Source of the DNA: Adhaeribacter radiodurans
Lineage (GTDB): Bacteria > Bacteroidota > Bacteroidia > Cytophagales > Hymenobacteraceae
Length of the DNA stretch: 64,000 nucleotides
NCBI RefSeq assembly: GCF_014075995.1
Contig: NZ_CP055153.1
Coordinates: forward strand, 5,766,001-5,830,000
Direction: 5' to 3'
Shown here: one piece after another, positions 17,137 through 25,755 of the stretch
Layout of the letters: every line of letters begins with the position of its first letter
Numbering within the stretch: position 1 is the stretch's first letter
Notes under the pieces: model-generated
What the model was told of the DNA's origin: nothing
The model's input: the letters and a program-made list of their open reading frames with translations, nothing else
Databases searched by the model: none
Made by a program: the position numbers and the translations under genes

Positions 17137-20100
17137 CTAAAACCCTATGTTTACACCAAGGATAAATTGTCTGGAGTTAGGATAGTTAGCCTGGTCTATA
17201 CCCATAAACTGGTCGTCGTTGTTAGCCGTGTTATCGCTGATTAAACTAATATCAGGGTCAGCTCCAGTGTATTTAGTAATAGTAAACAAGTTTTGACCTT
17301 GCACATAAACACGAAGGTTATTCAGGCGGAGCTTGCTTGCAGCAGCAGCTGGTAACTTATAACCTAGTTGTAATGTTCTCATTCTTAAGTAAGAGCCTTT
17401 CTCAACAAAGTAATCTGTAGAAATACTAGAAGAATAAGTATCAGCAGAACTAATAATTGGCAAATTACCGCCAGTATTGGTAGGTGACCAGGAATTTTCT
17501 AATACCCGGGTACTTACCCCGCCCACAAAACCTCTCATATCAGTAAACCATCTGGTAAAGTTATACAGGTCGTTACCGTAGTTCCAGAAAATAAACGTAG
17601 AGATATCAAAATTCTTGTAAGCCAAAGACAAGTTGGTTCCTAATTGGAATTTTGGAATAGGATTACCAATAATTGTCCGGTCTTGGTCATCGATTTTATT
17701 GTCTCCATTCTGGTCTTTAATTCTCCAGGAACCTATTGTTTTATACGGCATAGCAGGTCCGGCATCTACTTCTCCTTGGTTTTGGAAGATACCATCTACC
17801 TGGTAACCAAAGAAAGAAGAAATTGGATAGCCTTTCTCAACCACAATTACGTTACCTAAACGGCTTGCACCCCTGTAAATAATCTGTCCTTCTTCCGCCA
17901 TTTTTGTCAGTTCATTGGTGTAATGAGTAAAGTTTAAGCTGGCATCGTATCTAAAATCACCAGCAAAACTACCAGTAGTTCCTAAGTTAATATCAAAACC
18001 GCGGTTACGCATGCTACCAATGTTAATTCTTGGTTGGGTAATCTCGGCCATTAAGCCGTTACGAGGTTGCTCAATTAAGAGGTCTTTGGTTTCAATATTA
18101 TATCCTTCAACAGTAACAGTAAAGCGACCGTCCAGGAAAGTTGCATCGAGACCGATGTTGGTAGTTTGAGTAGTTTCCCATTTAGTGGTTTCATTACCCT
18201 GACGTGACTGACGATAACCTACAGTAGCCGAAGTATTCTGACCATTGATAGGATACCAGGACTCTCTCGGGCCAGAGGCAAAAGTGGTAAACTGGTTGCT
18301 GGCATCTACGTTACGTTGGCTACCCATTTGGCCCCAACCCCCGCGCAACTTTAACTCAGACAGGAACCGAACTCCTTGCATAAAGGCTTCGTCCGATATC
18401 CGCCAGGCAGCACCAACGGCAGGGAACACCCCTACTCTGGACGCAGAACCAAATTTAGAAGAAGCATCGCGCCGTACGGTAGCATTTAATAAATACTTAT
18501 CGCGGAAACCGTAATCTACCCGACCAAACAAGGAATAAAGAGAAGACCGGCCGGTGTTAAAAGTAGAAGTATTTCGTACACCTGTTCCGGCTTGTAAAGT
18601 ACGAAAATCTACGCTGGTTAAATCATAATTTTGGTTAGAACCATTAATTCCCCGACCTGCTCCTTTAACAGCTTCCGTACCAGCTAATAACTTCACGCTA
18701 TGGTTTTCAGCAAACGTTTGGTTATAATTTAAAGTATTTGTCCAGGTCCAGGTATTAAAGAAACCATAGCTTTCCGAAAATGAATTTTGTGTTTGGTTTT
18801 CGGAACGTTCGTATGTAGTAGAAGTAAATCCATTACTATATTCGTTACTATAATCTGTACCAAAAGAGGTCCGGGCAATTAAGCCTTTCATAATATCCAC
18901 TTCGGCGAATACGTTACCGAATATTTTATAACCATTTCTCTGGTTATCCATACCGCGAGTCAGGTTAGCAATAGGGCTACTACCATTACCTGATTCTCCT
19001 ACCCGGTTACCGGCAAAACCACCTTTAATATCATAAACCGGCAGGTAAGGCACCATGCGGTAAGCTTGCGCCCAAGCTCCACCTTCACCGGCTTCACCAC
19101 CACCTTGTCTGGTTTCGTAAGTTAACTGCATGTTTTCACCCACGCGAATTCTTTTTACCGGATTAAAGGTAGTATTGGCCCGCACGGTAGCACGGTTATA
19201 ACCAGTATGAACAATGGTTCCTTTTTGGTTGAAATAATTTACCCCTAAAGAGTAAGTTCCTTTCTCGGTACCACCTGTAGCAGATATCTGGTGACTTTGA
19301 ATAAGAGCTGGACGGGTAATTTCTTTAAACCAGTTGGTACCAGGGCTCGTTTTAATAATTTGATAAAAAGGGCTTCCAGGAGTTATATTATAACGATCCG
19401 GGTTAACTAATGGATTGTTTGCCAAAACACCCCCAGAAAAAGCAGGATCGGCATCACTTACCTTATCTTTTATTATCAGGTAATCAGGGTTAACCGGATT
19501 AACGCCATTGCCATATACAACAGAACCTCTGATATCGCCTTTTTCATTCGGAACACCATAAGGGGTACCTCCATTTTTAGCAGCCGTAAACAAGTACTCA
19601 CCATACTGCTGGGTATTCAGCATTTTAGGCATCGTGCTTTCTGGTATTACCTGCACACCCGCATAAGAATCTACTGAAATACTGGAAGTACCGGCTTTAC
19701 CCCGCTTAGTAGTAACAATAATTACCCCGTTAGCAGCGCGCGAACCATAGATGGATGCCGAAGTAGCATCTTTCAGTACCTGCAACGACTCAATATCTTG
19801 CGGGTTTAAAGAGGCTGGGCTTTCAGTTGGTACCCCGTCAATTACGTACAATGGGTCGTTGTTACCGAAAGAGGCAAAACCCCGGATACGTACTTTAGCA
19901 CCGGCACCTGGCTGACCGCTACCGCTTACGGTTACCCCAGAAGCACGGCCTTGTAACTGCGACTGTAAGTTAGCCGCTGGTGTTTGCAATAATTCGGTAG
20001 GCTTCACTACGGATACGGAACCAATAATATCCCGTTTCTTCTCGGTAGTATAACCTGTTACTACTACTTCTTCCAGAGCGCGGGCATCTTCGGCTAAGGT

Positions 20101-20817
20101 TATATTAACCGTTCCCGGGCCGGTAAAGGCTTTTTCCTGAGTAGAATATCCAATGAAAGAGAAAACCAGGGTACCGGGGGCTTCTGGTACAGATAAAGAA
20201 TAAGTACCATCCGGAGTAGTAGTAGCACCGGTTGACGTTCCTTTTAGTAAAACGGTTACGCCTGGCATGCCTTCTCCGGTATTAGAAACAACTTTACCTG
20301 AAATTTGCCAAACAGGAGCTGTTTTAGCCCGGTAGGTAATTTCATCAGGTCGTTTGTTTTTATTAAAGTCGACGAACAAGATATTAAAGTAATTCAGCTT
20401 TTCAGCCTCGCTTTTTCCAGCCAGATTATCGGCATTAGATGATTCGGTGCTAGCTTCGCTGCTTACAATAGCGTACGTTTTGTTATTGATTTTTTCGTAA
20501 GTTAATTCTGCAGCGGGTAATAATTTACTTAATGCTTTTTCAATTTTATCTGAGTAAGCTATCTGAGAAGTTTGGATGTACTTTCCTTCCAGATTCTTTT
20601 TCTCGTATAAAAAAGAAACATTGTACTCGGCTTGTAAATCTTGCAGCACTTCGGTTAGCGCGACTGTCTTTTTCAGCTCAGCCCGGCTAAGTTGCTGCCC
20701 GGAAGGTTGGTTATTGGCCAGCACAATGGTTTGTGCCTGGGATTGCTCCTGCACAAAGGCCAGTGCGACTGCACAACAAACGCTCCGGAAAATCAACTTT
20801 GTTCTTTTTGTAGTCAT
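17137..20817 (-). CDS. SusC/RagA TonB-dependent transporter with STN signalling domain
   Basis: A 1226-aa outer-membrane transporter. After the signal peptide an STN (secretin/TonB short N-terminal) domain spans about residues 40-120. A carboxypeptidase-regulatory-like domain follows at about 165-250 (GKVVSNTGEGMPGVTVLLKG), then the plug (about 255-380, EVVVTGYTTEKKRDIIGSV) and a beta-barrel ending in IGF-type residues (LGVNIGF). STN domains occur in receptors that signal to FecR, and fecR is immediately upstream on the same strand (61-nt gap), with an ECF sigma gene beyond it. The start is taken at the ATG at 20817, because the longer frame begins with TTG. The other two SusC proteins of this window lack STN. 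Confidence 0.93.
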   Translation of the reverse strand: MTTKRTKLIFRSVCCAVALAFVQEQSQAQTIVLANNQPSGQQLSRAELKKTVALTEVLQDLQAEYNVSFLYEKKNLEGKYIQTSQIAYSDKIEKALSKLLPAAELTYEKINNKTYAIVSSEASTESSNADNLAGKSEAEKLNYFNILFVDFNKNKRPDEITYRAKTAPVWQISGKVVSNTGEGMPGVTVLLKGTSTGATTTPDGTYSLSVPEAPGTLVFSFIGYSTQEKAFTGPGTVNITLAEDARALEEVVVTGYTTEKKRDIIGSVSVVKPTELLQTPAANLQSQLQGRASGVTVSGSGQPGAGAKVRIRGFASFGNNDPLYVIDGVPTESPASLNPQDIESLQVLKDATSASIYGSRAANGVIIVTTKRGKAGTSSISVDSYAGVQVIPESTMPKMLNTQQYGEYLFTAAKNGGTPYGVPNEKGDIRGSVVYGNGVNPVNPDYLIIKDKVSDADPAFSGGVLANNPLVNPDRYNITPGSPFYQIIKTSPGTNWFKEITRPALIQSHQISATGGTEKGTYSLGVNYFNQKGTIVHTGYNRATVRANTTFNPVKRIRVGENMQLTYETRQGGGEAGEGGAWAQAYRMVPYLPVYDIKGGFAGNRVGESGNGSSPIANLTRGMDNQRNGYKIFGNVFAEVDIMKGLIARTSFGTDYSNEYSNGFTSTTYERSENQTQNSFSESYGFFNTWTWTNTLNYNQTFAENHSVKLLAGTEAVKGAGRGINGSNQNYDLTSVDFRTLQAGTGVRNTSTFNTGRSSLYSLFGRVDYGFRDKYLLNATVRRDASSKFGSASRVGVFPAVGAAWRISDEAFMQGVRFLSELKLRGGWGQMGSQRNVDASNQFTTFASGPRESWYPINGQNTSATVGYRQSRQGNETTKWETTQTTNIGLDATFLDGRFTVTVEGYNIETKDLLIEQPRNGLMAEITQPRINIGSMRNRGFDINLGTTGSFAGDFRYDASLNFTHYTNELTKMAEEGQIIYRGASRLGNVIVVEKGYPISSFFGYQVDGIFQNQGEVDAGPAMPYKTIGSWRIKDQNGDNKIDDQDRTIIGNPIPKFQLGTNLSLAYKNFDISTFIFWNYGNDLYNFTRWFTDMRGFVGGVSTRVLENSWSPTNTGGNLPIISSADTYSSSISTDYFVEKGSYLRMRTLQLGYKLPAAAASKLRLNNLRVYVQGQNLFTITKYTGADPDISLISDNTANNDDQFMGIDQANYPNSRQFILGVNIGF

Positions 20818-20878
20818 TTTCGATAGCAAACTTTGGTTAATGGTTTTATTTAATTTATGGGTAATGGGTGTTTAAAGC

Positions 20879-21907
20879 TTATTTACCTTTTATAATCAGG
20901 GTATTGCCTTTTTGAATCATCTCTAACTGAAAGGATTTGGACAAAGCCGTTAACAAGGTTTCTACATCTTCCACGTAAACTTCTCCGGTTAACTTCCGGT
21001 CTATCAGGGTTGAATCGGCGATTTTTACCTGAAAGCCATAATTATCTTGTAGCAAGCCGGCAATATCCTGAATAGAAGTATCATCAAACAATAATTTCTT
21101 GTGGATCCAGGAAGAGTACACCAAAGGATTAACTTTCTTTTTTACAAACTCTTTTTTATCCGACGTTAACTCTACCAGTTCGCCAGGGTGCATAATGGTT
21201 GTTTTTCCCGGAGCTAATTTACCTGCCTTTAACTGGACTTTACCGGAGTTTAGCACCACACGGGTACGGGACTTGCGGCTGTTAACATTAAACTTGGTGC
21301 CAAGCACTTTTACATCCATATTGCCCGTATGCACTAAAAAGCGGGCATCGCCTCTACCTGTTTTTTTTACTACACTAAAGAAAGCTTCACCGTCTAACCA
21401 AACTTCCCGGTCTTTTTGGGAGCTCCATTTACCCCTTAAAACCAACTTAGAGTTACTATTTAATACTACTGTAGATTTATCTGGTAATATAATAGTAGTA
21501 GTTTCGCCAAAACCCGTTTGATACCGGAGTTCTTTAGTCTGCTGATGAAAGTAGAATCCTACTGCTGTTACCACCAAAAACCCCAACCAAACCGCCGCAA
21601 ACTGCCACACTTCCCGACGCTGATGCCATTTTACTCGGGTTGCACCCAAAGGAGTACTCTCTGTTTGAGCAATATGCCGGGTTAATTTTTGCCAGCTTGC
21701 GTCTATCTTATGCCGCGGAACTTGCTGCCGGTTAAAATTTATTCCCCGGATTATAGTTGCTGCTTCATTAGCCAATGGGAGTTTATCCATGTTATTTTCT
21801 AGCCATTGTTCCCATTGTATTACATCATCCGGAACTGTTTTATTTACCCAATTCTGGAAGGACTCATCCTGTATAAAATCTTTCAGTTCGTAATCAGAAA
21901 ATTTCAT
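20879..21907 (-). CDS. FecR family anti-sigma/sigma-regulator
   Basis: A 342-aa inner-membrane regulator. A cytoplasmic N-terminal part (about 1-100, the anti-sigma region) precedes one transmembrane helix (about 106-126, FAAVWLGFLVVTAVGFYF). A periplasmic FecR domain follows (about 130-240), with a C-terminal DUF4974-like domain (about 255-340, DIAGLLQDNYGFQVKI). In such systems FecR senses the STN domain of its transporter and controls the ECF sigma factor. The gene order sigma, fecR, susC, susD fits, but here the sigma gene is on the opposite strand. The ATG at 21907 starts a complete family protein. Confidence 0.92.
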   Translation of the reverse strand: MKFSDYELKDFIQDESFQNWVNKTVPDDVIQWEQWLENNMDKLPLANEAATIIRGINFNRQQVPRHKIDASWQKLTRHIAQTESTPLGATRVKWHQRREVWQFAAVWLGFLVVTAVGFYFHQQTKELRYQTGFGETTTIILPDKSTVVLNSNSKLVLRGKWSSQKDREVWLDGEAFFSVVKKTGRGDARFLVHTGNMDVKVLGTKFNVNSRKSRTRVVLNSGKVQLKAGKLAPGKTTIMHPGELVELTSDKKEFVKKKVNPLVYSSWIHKKLLFDDTSIQDIAGLLQDNYGFQVKIADSTLIDRKLTGEVYVEDVETLLTALSKSFQLEMIQKGNTLIIKGK

Positions 21908-22501
21908 GTCTAGTCAATCCCTTTAAAGTAAAGCGCTTTCCTTTTCTAACCACTTAGCTTTTGTGTCTACTCACCGTATCATCAATTTTCGACTCTTTTT
22001 ACTATAAAGCAGACAGTGATCAAATTTACACCAAGCGCTTATAATCCAGAGCCTGCTAACTAAACGGGATACTCTCTTTTTATAACTTTTTTTTATTTTT
22101 CTAAAAAAAATAGATTTTATATCTCTAAACAGAAACAGCAAGGCACAACAAGTTCATTTGAATATACAGAGTTTAACGCAAGAACAAAAATTCATGAACC
22201 TTAATTTTTTTATAAAAATTGAATTTGAAATTTAGCTTGAATAGTTAATAAAAGAGAGGTCAAAAAGCTTTATAACAAGTCAGATATATATTAAATATTT
22301 AGCAATTAAACTTTAATTACATTACACATTTATAACATAATAATACTAGTTGCTAACATTATTAAAAATCTTCTAAAAAGTATATTAGTAAATTTGATTA
22401 TTTTGTCAGCATTCTGTAATATCGTATTAGTATTTTTTAAATTAGAATTTATACTATTGCCCCTAGCCTATTCAAAACAATTACAATCTGAGGCCTTTTG
22501 T
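21908..22501. other. AT-rich divergent promoter region between fecR and the sigma factor gene
   Basis: About 590 bases, very AT-rich, with no gene. It must hold the start sites for the leftward fecR-susC-susD unit and the rightward sigma gene. I could not fix a specific operator. The upstream 36 codons of the longer sigma frame (from TTG at 22394) are probably not translated. Confidence 0.55.
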
Positions 22502-23122
22502 ATGCATTTGGTAGTTAACCAGCCAAGAGAAAATTATATTATAGATTATTCCAGCCAACCTGATTCCGAAATTTGGAATGATTTCAAGAAAGGCGAAGAA
22601 TTAGCATTTTCGTATATTTATTACAAATTTTATAACGATTTGTATTATTATGGTATAAAAATTACTAATTCTGAGGAGATAGTACAAGATGCTATTCAAG
22701 AGTTATTTGCTTCCATCTGGAAAAACAAAGGGCAATTAGGTCATGTACACGCTATCAAATTTTATTTATTAAAATCGTTGCGGCGCGGTATTATCCGGCA
22801 CCTGGAGCGGGATAAAAAACAGTACCTGCGCCTGAGCATTTTTGGTAATAAGCAACCGAATATCGAGTTTTCGGAAGAGGAAATTACGATACTGGAAGAA
22901 GCAAGCTCTGAAAAAAAACAGCACATCTCTAATTTGCTTAATACTTTATCGAAACGTCAAAAAGAGGTTATTTACCTTAAGTACTACGAAAATCTAGAGT
23001 TTGAGGAAATTGCAGAGTTAATGTCTTTGAACTATCAATCCGTAATCAACCACGTTCATAAAGCTTTTAAGAAACTGCGCAAAGATCAGGAATTTACCCG
23101 CTTATATTTGGCCGGTAAATAA
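22502..23122 (+). CDS. ECF-type RNA polymerase sigma factor
   Basis: A 206-aa sigma-70 family factor of the Bacteroidota ECF group. Region 2 covers about residues 22-80 (DFKKGEELAFSYIYYKFYN, then IVQDAIQELFASIWKNK). Region 4 covers about 145-200 (LSKRQKEVIYLKYYENLEF, EEIAELMSLNYQSVINHVHK). I choose the ATG at 22502 because the longer frame starts with TTG and adds a hydrophobic stretch that no sigma factor has. It probably directs transcription of the divergent fecR-susC-susD genes when released by FecR. That assignment rests on gene context only. Confidence 0.92.
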   Translation: MHLVVNQPRENYIIDYSSQPDSEIWNDFKKGEELAFSYIYYKFYNDLYYYGIKITNSEEIVQDAIQELFASIWKNKGQLGHVHAIKFYLLKSLRRGIIRHLERDKKQYLRLSIFGNKQPNIEFSEEEITILEEASSEKKQHISNLLNTLSKRQKEVIYLKYYENLEFEEIAELMSLNYQSVINHVHKAFKKLRKDQEFTRLYLAGK

Positions 23123-23155
23123 GTTGGAAGCTGAACGTTTTGGTTATTAAATACT

Positions 23156-23175
23156 GAGACACAAGTATCAAGATA
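23156..23175 (+). repeat. 20-bp repeat, left copy
   Basis: GAGACACAAGTATCAAGATA. The exact reverse complement occurs at 24499-24518, so the pair brackets the phosphotriesterase-family gene. The copies are identical over 20 bases and the flanks differ. Confidence 0.7.
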
Positions 23176-23217
23176 GGAGACACCAGACTTTCTCTGATTG
23201 ATTACCTTAATTCCAAT

Positions 23218-24270
23218 TTATTCCTTTTGCTTATTTTTTGCTAATGATTTTAAACCTGGCGTAAAAGCTTGCTTCGGATTGGTTTCGAGAAGTTGCTTTA
23301 TTTCGGCCTGAGAAAATCCTGCTACTTTTAAAGCGGGCAGAAAAGCAGTAAAAAGTGTTTCGTAGTTGCGGAATTCACCACCTTTTGGTTCACCCACGTG
23401 GTACCAGCCTGCATCTTGCGAAATAAGAACCCGCTTTAATAAACCGGCCGTTTTCATATTCCGGAGAAACTGTACATATTCCGGAATGTTGTTAGAGTTA
23501 ATACCATCAAACTCTATCCAGGCTCCAGCTTGCGCTGCTTGTTGGTGAATCTGCGAATTTTGCTCATTTTGGGCATGTACCCAGATAAAGGCTTTTCCGG
23601 CTACTCCGTTTTCCTGCAAAATCTTAAGTTGAGCTAAGGCTGCTTCCCCGTTGCCAGTGTGGGAGGCAATAGTTAAACCGGTTTTTACATGCGTAAGAGC
23701 GGCTGCTTTTACTAATTTTTCGTTTACTGTGGTGAGTGGTCCGGCATCTACGCTTATTTTCATAAATCCCGGGCGGATATCGGTACTATCAATACCCTGC
23801 TCCGCTTCCTTTACCCACCGGCCAGAAAGTTGTTCCGCAGTTTCGGTAAAAGCATGTTTTGGCAAATATTTACCTTGTCCGGCACCATAATAACCGGTGT
23901 TAGTAAGAATAGTAAGTCCGCTGGCTCTACTTAACCGTTGCAACAAAAGAGCATCGCGCCCCAGGTAAGCGGGTGTGCACTCAATTAATGTTTCACAGCC
24001 TTGCTGGCGTAGTTTCTGGAGGTAGGGCATTACTTTTACAAAAACTTCGTCGGGGTTATACCGGTTAGGATTTACCTGGTCGGCGCCAATAAAATCAACG
24101 AGCACGTGTTCATGGGGCAAAGTAACGCCTAATTTACCCGACACCGGTCCGGTTACCGACATAATGGCTGACGAAGGAACTACAACACTTTTTTCCTTAA
24201 CTATCCAGCCGGTTATTCCTCCGGCTAGCAGCAATAGAATCAAAAAAAAGTAATTAGGCTTTAGCAACAT
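23218..24270 (-). CDS. Phosphotriesterase/lactonase family metallohydrolase
   Basis: A 350-aa member of the phosphotriesterase (amidohydrolase superfamily) group. An N-terminal hydrophobic segment (about 7-23) suggests a membrane anchor or signal peptide. Metal-binding motifs are visible: the HxH of LPHEHVLVDF (H53, H55), a later histidine in ASHTG, another in VWVHAQ-like context, and the C-terminal aspartate in SQDAGW. A lysine in PGFMKISVD is a good candidate for the carbamylated bridging residue. Members hydrolyse lactones, phosphotriesters or related esters, and the substrate here is unknown. It appears monocistronic, with a bracketing inverted repeat pair at 23156 and 24499. Confidence 0.85.
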   Translation of the reverse strand: MLLKPNYFFLILLLLAGGITGWIVKEKSVVVPSSAIMSVTGPVSGKLGVTLPHEHVLVDFIGADQVNPNRYNPDEVFVKVMPYLQKLRQQGCETLIECTPAYLGRDALLLQRLSRASGLTILTNTGYYGAGQGKYLPKHAFTETAEQLSGRWVKEAEQGIDSTDIRPGFMKISVDAGPLTTVNEKLVKAAALTHVKTGLTIASHTGNGEAALAQLKILQENGVAGKAFIWVHAQNEQNSQIHQQAAQAGAWIEFDGINSNNIPEYVQFLRNMKTAGLLKRVLISQDAGWYHVGEPKGGEFRNYETLFTAFLPALKVAGFSQAEIKQLLETNPKQAFTPGLKSLAKNKQKE

Positions 24271-24300
24271 GTAAATAGTAAGTATAAATAGTTACTTGTA

Positions 24301-24319
24301 ATTAGTTGTTCGTTATTAG
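24301..24319. repeat. Dispersed TTGTTCG intergenic repeat, copy 2
   Basis: ATTAGTTGTTCGTTATTAG, sharing AGTTGTTCGTTATTAG with the copy after aspA (1678-1709). Confidence 0.55.
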
Positions 24320-24498
24320 AATTTAACTTTCCTGAAAATTGATATTTTATAACAAACTACGTCCTAAACTACTTTAATTAAAGCACTAATTTTAAGTTAA
24401 GCAACTGAACAAAATTAGTTTAATATACTGGATGTCGAGATTAACAAATTATAAGATTAATATTCTGTTACTTATACCCACAAAATTCTAATATCTAA

Positions 24499-24518
24499 TA
24501 TCTTGATACTTGTGTCTC
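24499..24518 (-). repeat. 20-bp repeat, right (inverted) copy
   Basis: Exact reverse complement of 23156-23175, lying between the phosphotriesterase-family gene and sdaAA. Confidence 0.7.
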
Positions 24519-24601
24519 TTTACTTATATAAGCTGTATTAATTAATTCGTTGAGGAAAAAGTAAATTAGTAAAAGTTGAAAGCTCCCAGTTAGACTAATT
24601 T

Positions 24602-25513
24602 CTAATCCTCAATTGCTTCTTCATCCAATAATATTTCTATATCCTGAATCAGCACTTGTTTTTCGATAGCCCGGCCAGTCGGGGTGTTGGCTAAACCACC
24701 TAATGCGGTTTCTTTGTAGCGGGTTTCTATGCTCTGCCCCACTTCGCCTAATGCCAGCACACATTGGTCTACGGGAATTACTGGGTTTACGCCAGCAATA
24801 GCAATTTGCGCCGACGAAAAAGCAATGGCAGCTGCACTGGCGTTGCGAACAATACAAGGTACTTCTACTAAACCAGCCACCGGATCGCAGATTAAACCCA
24901 ACATGCATTGTATCGTAATAGCTACAGCGGCAAAAACTTGAGGCACGGTCCCGCCCAAGCAATAAACAACAGCTCCCGCTCCCATGGCTGCTGCACTGCC
25001 CGTTTCGGCTTGACAACCACCCACTGCCCCGGCCAGCGAAGCGTTTTGTTCTATAATTAAGGCTATACCGGCTGCTACCAGTAAACCTTCGTGAATTTTA
25101 CGGTCGGGTAAGTGATGTAAATCCTGAAGGGTAGTTAATACACCGGGTAAAATGCCCGAAGCTCCGGCAGTAGGAGCTGCTACTATCCGGCCCATGCAGG
25201 AATTTACTTCTTTAGCGCCCAAGGTTCGGGAAATTAAAGTTTTAAACTCTTCGGATAAGGTAGTTACCGGTGAGGCTGCTACTTTTTTTGCCCCGTTGTT
25301 TACCATTCCCGACCGGGAAACCATATCGGCGGAAAGGCCAGTTTTTACTGCTTCCTGCATTACCTGATACGCACGGGCAATGTTTTGCCAGATAAATTCT
25401 TCGGTGCGGCCTTTCAATTCAATTTCGTAAGCCAATACCGGTTCGTACAAGGCTTCGCCCGTAGCGGTGCAGTGCTTTTCCCAGCTCTCAAAATCTTTAA
25501 AAAGCAAAGCCAT
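24602..25513 (-). CDS. sdaAA: L-serine dehydratase, iron-sulfur-dependent, alpha subunit
   Basis: Cytoplasmic enzyme subunit that helps convert L-serine to pyruvate and ammonia using a [4Fe-4S] cluster. The 303-aa length matches the alpha subunit of two-subunit enzymes. Conserved blocks are SCMGRIVAAPTAGASGILPG (about 104-123), GCQAETGSAAAMGAG, and CDPVAGLVEVPC, whose cysteines are the expected cluster ligands. Neither a beta domain nor a beta-subunit gene is next to it, so the partner should be elsewhere in the genome. The start ATG at 25513 gives the typical N-terminus for the subunit. Confidence 0.92.
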   Translation of the reverse strand: MALLFKDFESWEKHCTATGEALYEPVLAYEIELKGRTEEFIWQNIARAYQVMQEAVKTGLSADMVSRSGMVNNGAKKVAASPVTTLSEEFKTLISRTLGAKEVNSCMGRIVAAPTAGASGILPGVLTTLQDLHHLPDRKIHEGLLVAAGIALIIEQNASLAGAVGGCQAETGSAAAMGAGAVVYCLGGTVPQVFAAVAITIQCMLGLICDPVAGLVEVPCIVRNASAAAIAFSSAQIAIAGVNPVIPVDQCVLALGEVGQSIETRYKETALGGLANTPTGRAIEKQVLIQDIEILLDEEAIED

Positions 25514-25755
25514 TATTTAAAGTATTACGTTTTACGTGATAGGTTATACGTTTTTTCTTAAAAATACCTTTAAAAATTACTGCTACTGTAACTCTATTGG
25601 TGCTTAACAAGCTATGAAAATTAAGAAGAACAATGGAAATTAAAGTTCCGGTAACTTGCGTGAAAAGCATTACTCTCCTTAAATATAGTAAATCTGGAGC
25701 AGCATTCTGCTATTCTTCTCTTGCTATTTATAAGGATTTACAAAAGATAACCTAT

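Larger units (their letters stand above)
24271..24601. other. Intergenic region with two dispersed repeat motifs
   Basis: About 330 bases with no gene. It holds a TTGTTCG-type repeat (24301-24319) and the right copy of the 20-bp inverted repeat (24499-24518). It also contains the region upstream of the phosphotriesterase-family gene. Confidence 0.6.

Noticed and set aside
21099-21521. A 140-residue antisense frame within fecR
   Set aside because: It lies wholly inside an intact FecR gene and shows no domain or signal.
24621-25016. A 131-residue frame overlapping sdaAA on the same strand
   Set aside because: It is a shifted frame inside a clear serine dehydratase gene, with Cys/Ser/Arg-rich composition and no start signal.
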